A stretch of 10,110 bases of DNA from Clostridiales bacterium UBA3953 (GTDB lineage Bacteria > Bacillota > Clostridia > Oscillospirales > CAG-272). The stretch lies in assembly GCA_002385415.1 (NCBI GenBank), contig DGDL01000023.1:1-10110 (forward strand). Reading direction: 5' to 3'. The notes below the pieces were generated by a model. It searched no databases, was not told the DNA's origin, and saw nothing but the letters and a program-made list of their open reading frames with translations. Each line of letters begins with the position of its first letter. The stretch's first letter is position 1. Below are positions 5,884 through 10,110 of the stretch, in pieces. Both the position numbers and the translations under genes were made by a program.

Positions 5884-7338
5884 TTATGTGCCAGTTGCCA
5901 TCTCAAGCATCTTAGCCATGGCAGTTTCGGCCGACTTTTTGATTTTGGCATAGCTTGAAACGTAATTTTTCTGGACGCCCGCTGCGCAGCTGCGCAGCAT
6001 GTTGGCACTGTCGCCGAAATTGAAGATGCTGTTTAGGTCATAAGTAGCCGACGAGTAGATCAAGTCTATCATCAGACGCGCATTTTCGTTGCGCGCGATC
6101 TTCTCTTTCAAAAGCACGTCGTAAATAACGGGGTTGACATCACGATAGGACAGATAAGCCATGGTTTCCATCACATGCGAGGTTCTGCCGGTGTCGGTTA
6201 CGGTGACAGGCACGCATATTCCCGACGGGCCCCAGGGGTTGAAAAAGCAAAAGTAGTCTTTCTGCAACTCGCTTAGCTTTGGAGGAGGAATCAAACCGTA
6301 ATCGTCGTCAAGCTGTCTGAAGCTGGGTATGCCGTAATAGCCGGCAATAACATTATTCATTGCTGTTACGAGAAACAGCATGTTGCCCTTTTGAAATACC
6401 GAAAGCTCGCTGCCTGAGCTGCCCGAATATGCAAGTGAGGTGTCCCCGAGTATCGAGGCGGCCTTTTCAACAAGCGTCACTGTCTCCTCGGTGTCCATCG
6501 TCAGTATGTGGTTGCCGCTTTCGTCGATACCGGTCATCTTGCCGCCGAATCCGATAAAAATGGCATGCCCTGCCGCACCCCCGTCGTGACCGAGCGCCCA
6601 GCGGTCGGCATCGTCCAGCTTGCCGTTGCCGTCAAGGTCGGCTGTCACGTCCTTTGTAAGCTCGAGCAGTTTATCCGCGGTCCATGTACCATCAAGTACT
6701 GCATCCTCTATTCCGGTAATACCCAAATCGTCTGCTAAGCGGATGTTATATGCCATTCCGGTGGGCGTATAGTAGAAAAACGGCGATAATGCGCCCGAGT
6801 TGAAGTAAAGTTTGCCGCTAAACTGCATGTTTTCGGTAATGGAGGCGCACCACCATTCATTGTCGAGCGAAAGGTGCTGCATCGAGTTGAGGTCTAATAG
6901 AAATCCTCCGGGCGCAAGCGCATTTATACCGTCGGCAAGCGAGGTTATGCAAAGGTCATACGCATCTTCATGCGCGTTTACCGTTGTCATAACCTTATTT
7001 TTGACCTGTCCCCTGTCTTCAAAGGCGATGTTTTCAAATGTTATGCCGAGCATTTCCTCAACCATTTTGTTGCGTCTGTAAAGCGCGTCGTTGAGGACCT
7101 CGCCCGTTTCGGTTTCCTCCGGGAAGTTGGGGCGCTCGCTGAAGTGCTGGGCTATCACGCGGAACGTATATCCGCCGTATGTGTCGTTTGGCAGAGTTTC
7201 AAGATATCCGGTCGTTTCGGGCTCGGTTACGGCAAAAGTCATATCCTGTGGGCTGTCGGATGCCTTCTCCGCGCATGAGGCTGCCGAGACTGCTATAATT
7301 ACGCAAAGCATTGTTGCCGCTATACGTTTTAACACCAT
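5884..7338 (-). CDS. Extracellular solute-binding lipoprotein (ABC-type, sugar-binding family 1-like)
   Basis: This 484-aa membrane-anchored substrate-capture protein probably delivers a sugar or oligosaccharide to an ABC permease. The N-terminus is a lipoprotein signal: KR, a hydrophobic core, then VSAASC, with C22 as the lipidated residue. The mature part has a two-lobe binding-protein pattern: YGGYTFRVIAQ (54-64), YDLCITSLADG (127-137), WWCASITENMQFSGKLYF (162-179), then a calcium-loop motif DLDGNGKLDDAD (234-245) inside a D-rich segment, as seen in many clostridial solute-binding proteins. YGLIPPPK lies in the second lobe. The ribosome site GGGGTGAT sits just before ATG at 7338. No permease or ATPase gene is in the window, so it is an orphan binding protein and the substrate is unknown. 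It has its own promoter, and the bidirectional terminator follows it. Confidence 0.87.
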   Translation of the reverse strand: MVLKRIAATMLCVIIAVSAASCAEKASDSPQDMTFAVTEPETTGYLETLPNDTYGGYTFRVIAQHFSERPNFPEETETGEVLNDALYRRNKMVEEMLGITFENIAFEDRGQVKNKVMTTVNAHEDAYDLCITSLADGINALAPGGFLLDLNSMQHLSLDNEWWCASITENMQFSGKLYFNSGALSPFFYYTPTGMAYNIRLADDLGITGIEDAVLDGTWTADKLLELTKDVTADLDGNGKLDDADRWALGHDGGAAGHAIFIGFGGKMTGIDESGNHILTMDTEETVTLVEKAASILGDTSLAYSGSSGSELSVFQKGNMLFLVTAMNNVIAGYYGIPSFRQLDDDYGLIPPPKLSELQKDYFCFFNPWGPSGICVPVTVTDTGRTSHVMETMAYLSYRDVNPVIYDVLLKEKIARNENARLMIDLIYSSATYDLNSIFNFGDSANMLRSCAAGVQKNYVSSYAKIKKSAETAMAKMLEMATGT

Positions 7339-7375
7339 AGCATCACCCCGCCACTATTTTCCATTATGTAATAAC

Positions 7376-7403
7376 ATTATACAATACTTTCATTAATTGT
7401 CAA
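7376..7403 (-). promoter_or_regulatory. Sigma-A promoter of the solute-binding protein gene
   Basis: On the minus strand, consensus -35 TTGACA (7398-7403), a 16-nt spacer and consensus -10 TATAAT (7376-7381). The predicted start near 7369 leaves a leader of about 31 nt. The -35 box begins about 8 nt past the end of the reductase terminator's T-tract. Confidence 0.88.
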
Positions 7404-7411
7404 TACAAGGC

Positions 7412-7447
7412 ATAATAAAAAACGTGCCGTACGAAACGGCACGTTTT
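7412..7447 (-). terminator. Intrinsic terminator of the aldo/keto reductase gene
   Basis: A perfect 12-bp stem (AAAACGTGCCGT, 7419-7430, with ACGGCACGTTTT, 7436-7447) has a 5-nt loop. On the minus strand it is followed by TTATTATG, extending a run of T from the stem. It lies 15 nt after the reductase stop codon. Confidence 0.93.
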
Positions 7448-7462
7448 CAGTATACTATAGGT

Positions 7463-8380
7463 TTACGGCAAGTTATTGCCGGCGGCAAGCAGCAGCGAAT
7501 ACCACTCCTCGCGCGTGAGCGTAATTTCCGCGGCTTTTACGCAGTCGCGCAGGCGCTGGGGGTTCATCGTGCCGGTCACCGGCTGGAATTTTGCGGGATG
7601 GCGGAGCAGCCATGCCATGGCTATCGTGGTATTCGAAACGCCGTATTTGGCTGCCAGCTCGTCGATTTTCTCGTTGAGCTTGGGGTATTTGTCGCTGCCC
7701 AAAAATACGCCGCCGAAAAAGCCGTATTGGAACGGCGACCACGGCTGAATGGTTATATCATTCAGCCGGCAGAAGTTCAGCACGCCGCCGTCACGGTCGA
7801 CCGCGAATTCGTCCAGCATATTAACGTGCAGGCCCGAGGTTATCATGGTGGCGTTTGTCAGGCTGAGCTGGAGCTGGTTTGCGACAATCGGCTGCTTTAC
7901 ATACTTCTGCAACAGCATAATCTGGCCCGGGTTGTGGTTTGACACGCCGAAGTGGCGCACTTTGCCCGAGCTGTGGAGGATGTCAAACGCTTCTGCCACT
8001 TCCTCTGGCTCACAGAGCGCGTCGGGACGGTGGAGCAGCAGCACGTCGAGATACTCGGTGCGCAGGCGCTTGAGGATGCCGTCGACCGACGAGAGGATGT
8101 GCTCTTTCGAGAAATCGTACATGCCGCGGCGGATTCCGCATTTGGACTGGATTATCAGCTTTTCCCGGACCGAGGGGGACATGTTGACGGCGTCGGCAAA
8201 AATTTCCTCGCATCTGCCGCCGCCGTAAATGTCGGCATGGTCGAAAAAGTTTGCGCCCAGCTCGAGCGCGGTCTGCACAAAACGTTCGGCGTCGGCTGTG
8301 GACAGCCCGCTCATGCGCATGCAGCCCACCGCGATGACCGGCACTGACAGCCCGGACTTTCCGAGTTGTATTGTTTTCAT
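7463..8380 (-). CDS. Aldo/keto reductase, YdhF-like
   Basis: This 305-aa NAD(P)H-dependent oxidoreductase has the AKR (alpha/beta)8-barrel. The tetrad expected for the family is visible: D47 and Y52 in DHADIYGG, K80 in IQSKCGI, and H117 in LLLHRPD. Other AKR landmarks are SGKVRHFGVSNHNP (near 142-155), QLQLSL and a C-terminal VTGTMNPQRLRDCVKAAE, the cofactor-phosphate region. HADIYGG...CE, SKCGI and LLHRPD closely match the E. coli YdhF subgroup, whose physiological substrate is not established. AAGGAGT lies 8 nt before ATG. It is a single-gene unit with its own promoter and terminator, so neighbours give no hint of substrate; a carbonyl-detoxifying or sugar-reducing role would be a guess. 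Confidence 0.93.
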   Translation of the reverse strand: MKTIQLGKSGLSVPVIAVGCMRMSGLSTADAERFVQTALELGANFFDHADIYGGGRCEEIFADAVNMSPSVREKLIIQSKCGIRRGMYDFSKEHILSSVDGILKRLRTEYLDVLLLHRPDALCEPEEVAEAFDILHSSGKVRHFGVSNHNPGQIMLLQKYVKQPIVANQLQLSLTNATMITSGLHVNMLDEFAVDRDGGVLNFCRLNDITIQPWSPFQYGFFGGVFLGSDKYPKLNEKIDELAAKYGVSNTTIAMAWLLRHPAKFQPVTGTMNPQRLRDCVKAAEITLTREEWYSLLLAAGNNLP

Positions 8381-8450
8381 GGCTTTTACTCCTTATTTCT
8401 GCTTTGCATTGGGGGCGGAGCCTTTCACCCCGCCGTTTTTATGTTATCCC

Positions 8451-8479
8451 ATTATACCGCAGCCGGCACGTTATTTCAA
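8451..8479 (-). promoter_or_regulatory. Sigma-A promoter of the aldo/keto reductase gene
   Basis: On the minus strand, -35 TTGAAA (8474-8479), a 17-nt spacer and -10 TATAAT (8451-8456), with a predicted start near 8444. The leader of about 63 nt contains a G/C-rich inverted repeat, GGCGG/CCGCC, which may form a small hairpin upstream of the AAGGAG ribosome site (8389-8394). Confidence 0.85.
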
Positions 8480-8510
8480 GCAAAACTTAGCATGCGCGTT
8501 TTTACAGCAA

Positions 8511-8539
8511 AAAAAGCAGGGGGAAAACTCCTGCTTTTT
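8511..8539. terminator. Hairpin terminator downstream of the tRNA region
   Basis: The stem has five A-T pairs, then GCAGG(G)G with C(T)CCTGC including one G-U type pair, around a GAAAA loop (on the plus strand). The minus strand ends in seven T, so it works best for minus-strand transcripts. It isolates the reductase promoter just downstream from transcription entering from the tRNA side. Confidence 0.72.
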
Positions 8540-8632
8540 CATTTCGCATTTTCGTTTCGCATTTTAGAGAAAAGTTGTTCTTTGGCGTTTGTAGAATGCG
8601 TCGTTGCGAAAGAGCAATTTACCTGACTTGAC
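8511..8632 (-). ncRNA. Candidate small RNA between tRNA-Leu and the reductase gene
   Basis: This covers part of the 322-base stretch without a protein gene (8381-8702). On the minus strand a possible promoter, TTGTTA (8662-8667), 17 nt, TATAAA (8639-8644), starts immediately after the tRNA terminator. About 95 nt further a terminator hairpin (8511-8539) with a run of seven T ends the segment, predicting a transcript of about 120 nt. The RNA would contain UUUCGCA (8605-8611) and two copies of UGCGAAA (8555-8561 and 8542-8548), either of which can pair with it. No reading frame with a ribosome site is visible. I recognise no known RNA family, and the call rests only on these signals. Confidence 0.3.
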
Positions 8633-8660
8633 AGGCATTTTATAGGCTTATTAAATGAAA

Positions 8661-8701
8661 ATAACAAAAGGTGGAATGCTTTAAGTAAGCATTCCACCTT
8701 T
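8661..8701 (-). terminator. Intrinsic terminator of tRNA-Leu
   Basis: A perfect 15-bp stem (8667-8681 with 8687-8701; AAAGGTGGAATGCTT/AAGCATTCCACCTTT) has a 5-nt loop. It begins one nucleotide after the encoded CCA end of the tRNA, and the minus strand continues TTTTGTTATTTTC. The tight fit implies that the mature 3' end is reached with little trimming. Confidence 0.93.
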
Positions 8702-8702
8702 G

Positions 8703-8787
8703 TGGTGCGAGAGACGGGACTTGAACCCGTACGGTGTTATCCACACGCCCCTCAAACGTGCGCGTCTGCCAGTTCCGCCACTCTCGC
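8703..8787 (-). tRNA. tRNA-Leu (anticodon GAG), CCA encoded
   Basis: An 85-nt leucine tRNA. The acceptor stem is GCGAGAG/CTCTCGC with discriminator A and an encoded CCA. The anticodon stem CACGT/GCGTG (one T-G pair) carries the loop with anticodon GAG, reading CUC and CUU. A long class II variable arm (around TGTGGATAACA), expected for tRNA-Leu, precedes the T arm ACGGG-TTCAAGT-CCCGT. It is transcribed alone, from its own consensus promoter. Confidence 0.97.
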
Positions 8788-8804
8788 TCGGCTCAACGCT
8801 GTAT

Positions 8805-8833
8805 ATTATACCACCGTCGAGCCGATTTGTCAA
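8805..8833 (-). promoter_or_regulatory. Consensus sigma-A promoter of tRNA-Leu
   Basis: On the minus strand, TTGACA (8828-8833), a 17-nt spacer and TATAAT (8805-8810), all perfect. The predicted start near 8798 gives an approximately 11-nt leader before the mature tRNA end. Inverted arms at 8788-8798 and 8815-8825 bracket the -10 box. Confidence 0.93.
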
Positions 8834-8894
8834 GAGGAAAGTTGAATTTCCTTATATTTTTGTTCACAGCGATTGATTGCTTGCCGCCCGCAGG

Positions 8895-9878
8895 CTAAAA
8901 ACCGCACAGTTTTAGGTAAAAATCTATAATCTCGGTGCCAAAAAACGACATTAAAATCATCGCACCGGCAAGATAGGGGCCAAACGGCACGACATGCCCG
9001 GCCGGCTCTCCGTCCTCGCCGCCTGTGTCCGCCGCAGCATCATGGCCGGGGTTATTTGCCGCCGCTTGGTCGAGTTTGTCGCCGGGGGGATGCCCTGCCG
9101 CCGTTTCCGCACTGCTCTGTGATACGGGGCTGCGCGCCGCGCGCGCATTTTGCGCTCCCATTATTATAAGCGAGCCTATTGTGCCGGCGACAGAGGCGAT
9201 AAAAAGCACGCCGAGCATGTTTTTCCAGCCGAGCACAAGTCCAGCCGCCGCCGTCAGCTTTATATCGCCGCCGCCCATCCACTTGCCGCGCGAGACTATC
9301 GCGATGAGCAAAAACAGCCCGCTGACACAGAGAGCGCCGATGAGCCGGTCGACAATTGTCACATCCTGCGGGAACAGGTGGTGGTGATGATGGTGATGCC
9401 CGGCATTGCCGCATAAAAACTTGTCCACCGCTATCATGACGCCCGAGAGGGCGATGGCGACATTAAACCGGTCGAAAATCAGCATGTGCGCGGCGTCGAT
9501 AAAGATTATGCATAAAAGCGACGAGCCGAAAACAAAGTGTGCGACCATGGTGAGCGGGTGCAGCATAAACTTATACGCATACGCCACCCACAGCAGTGCG
9601 TTGAGCAGCTCGACGGCGGCATATCTGGGCGAGATGGGCGCCCGGCAGTATCGGCAGCGCCCGCCGAGGAATATGTAGCTGAACAGCGGGACAAGGTCGC
9701 GGGCGTGCAGCGTGTGCCCGCAGTCGGGGCAAAACGAGCGGCCCTTTACCGTGCCGATTCCGCGTGGCAGCCGGTAAATCTGCACGTTCATAAAGCTGCC
9801 GACGCAAAGTCCGACTACGAATATGACAAAGTATATGTAAAGCCACAAAAGCGTTTCCAAAATGAGTCTCCCGTGCAT
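8895..9878 (-). CDS. Prepilin peptidase (A24 family type IV leader peptidase) with His-rich and hydrophilic inserts
   Basis: This 327-aa multi-pass inner-membrane aspartic protease removes and usually N-methylates leader peptides of type IV pilin-like or competence pilin proteins. GLCVGSFMNVQIYRLPRG (23-40) is the family N-terminus. A zinc-type pair CPDC (50-53) and CRYC (75-78) lies in the methylase-type cytoplasmic domain. The catalytic aspartates are D128 (FIDAAHMLIFD) and D205 (MGGGDIKL), followed by VPFGPYLAGA (297-306). Several hydrophobic segments fit the fold. Two additions are unusual: HHHHHHH at 161-167, and a hydrophilic Ala/Asp-rich stretch of about 53 residues (242-294) before VPFGPYL. 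The start is uncertain: ATG at 9878 has no clear ribosome site, while TTG at 9858-9860 has GGGAGA 7 nt upstream and would drop six residues. No pilin genes are adjacent. Confidence 0.92.
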   Translation of the reverse strand: MHGRLILETLLWLYIYFVIFVVGLCVGSFMNVQIYRLPRGIGTVKGRSFCPDCGHTLHARDLVPLFSYIFLGGRCRYCRAPISPRYAAVELLNALLWVAYAYKFMLHPLTMVAHFVFGSSLLCIIFIDAAHMLIFDRFNVAIALSGVMIAVDKFLCGNAGHHHHHHHLFPQDVTIVDRLIGALCVSGLFLLIAIVSRGKWMGGGDIKLTAAAGLVLGWKNMLGVLFIASVAGTIGSLIIMGAQNARAARSPVSQSSAETAAGHPPGDKLDQAAANNPGHDAAADTGGEDGEPAGHVVPFGPYLAGAMILMSFFGTEIIDFYLKLCGF

Positions 9879-9917
9879 GTGAGGTTGTATGGTGGTCTTG
9901 CCCTGGGTTTATTAAAT

Positions 9918-9942
9918 AAAGGCGAGGGCAAACCTCGCCTTT
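9918..9942. terminator. Hairpin terminator after the partial right-edge gene
   Basis: A perfect 10-bp stem (AAAGGCGAGG/CCTCGCCTTT) around a GCAAA loop lies 54 nt past the partial gene's stop. The minus strand continues TTTATTTAATAAAC, a moderate U-tract. It would also separate the prepilin peptidase from transcription upstream; the plus-strand tail is poorer. Confidence 0.82.
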
Positions 9943-9996
9943 CTCGACTTATTGTAATTAAAGTATTTGAGCAGTTGAGAGTCAACCTTCTTATTC

Positions 9997-10110
9997 TTAA
10001 GATGTTTCAGATGCAGGATGCAAAGTAGCTTTTCTCTGTGTCTCAACATCACCTTCAATATCCGAGCCCGTCCAATCAACAACGCAAACCCAGTTAGGCG
10101 CATCTTGTGT
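9997..10110 (-). CDS. C-terminal fragment of an unrecognised protein, cut by the window edge
   Basis: An open frame enters from the right edge and ends at TAA (9997-9999), giving the last 37 residues: TQDAPNWVCVVDWTGSDIEG, then DVETQRKATLHPASETS. The alternation of hydrophobic and Trp/Asp residues and the terminator placed 54 nt downstream suggest a real gene end. A competing 63-codon frame in another phase (9912-10103) runs into that terminator and ends in a Lys/Arg-rich, hairpin-encoded sequence, so I do not favour it. The fragment is too short to name a family. Confidence 0.6.
   Translation of the reverse strand, partial: TQDAPNWVCVVDWTGSDIEGDVETQRKATLHPASETS

Noticed and set aside
8542..8565. 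Direct repeats TTTCGCATTTT as a CRISPR or satellite array
   Set aside because: Only two 11-base copies exist, with a 2-base gap. They are better seen as part of the possible small-RNA fold.
8628..8656. A plus-strand promoter-like TTGACA-17-TTAAAT
   Set aside because: The -10 matches only 4 of 6 bases and transcription would run straight into the 15-bp hairpin at 8667-8701 and antisense to the tRNA; no gene follows.
9912..10103. A 63-codon minus-strand frame at the right edge
   Set aside because: It reads through the terminator hairpin, is Lys/Arg/Leu-rich without a motif, and overlaps a better-looking gene end in another phase.

Overview
The window looks like a chromosomal stretch of an anaerobic, Gram-positive, Clostridia-type bacterium. 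Base composition is moderately high GC, roughly mid-50s by eye. Evidence for this placement: near-perfect sigma-A promoters (TTGACA-17-TATAAT), strong GGAGG ribosome binding sites, many intrinsic terminators, a class I hybrid-cluster protein with a four-Cys N-terminal motif, rubredoxin, a lipoprotein-type solute-binding protein, and a surface protein with a KKKRK tail. The first 19 bases are the Nextera/Tn5 mosaic-end adapter, so the left edge is a library artefact and real sequence starts near base 20. There is no phage, transposon or CRISPR signature.

Layout, left to right. (1) 71-1021, minus: secreted CBM9-like surface protein with its own promoter. (2) 1259-2344, minus: PfkB-family sugar kinase, probably 2-keto-3-deoxygluconate kinase, with its own promoter, an operator-like palindrome and a terminator. 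(3) 2510-5084, minus: three-gene operon encoding a 4Fe-4S protein, rubredoxin and Hcp, ending in a strong terminator. (4) 5173-5844, plus: divergent Crp/Fnr-type regulator (HcpR-like). Its gene shares a short promoter region with the operon, and that region holds a 14-bp Fnr-type palindrome. (5) 5884-7338, minus: orphan solute-binding lipoprotein, separated from the regulator by a bidirectional terminator. (6) 7463-8380, minus: YdhF-like aldo/keto reductase. (7) 8381-8702: no protein gene; it holds the reductase promoter, two hairpin terminators and a possible small RNA. (8) 8703-8787, minus: tRNA-Leu(GAG). (9) 8895-9878, minus: prepilin peptidase with a natural seven-histidine run and a long hydrophilic insert. 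(10) 9997-10110, minus: the C-terminal end of a gene that runs off the window.

The best-supported system is the nitrosative-stress module in the middle. The 4Fe-4S protein and rubredoxin are plausible electron carriers for Hcp, which reduces hydroxylamine or NO. The palindrome sits at an inferred -41.5 relative to the operon start, the class II activator position. It also lies just downstream of the inferred start of the regulator's own transcript, where binding would repress. A single operator could therefore give activation of the operon and autorepression of the regulator. The other genes look like independent single-gene units: most have their own promoter and terminator, and they show no shared pathway beyond general carbohydrate scavenging (CBM9-like protein, KDG kinase, solute-binding protein).
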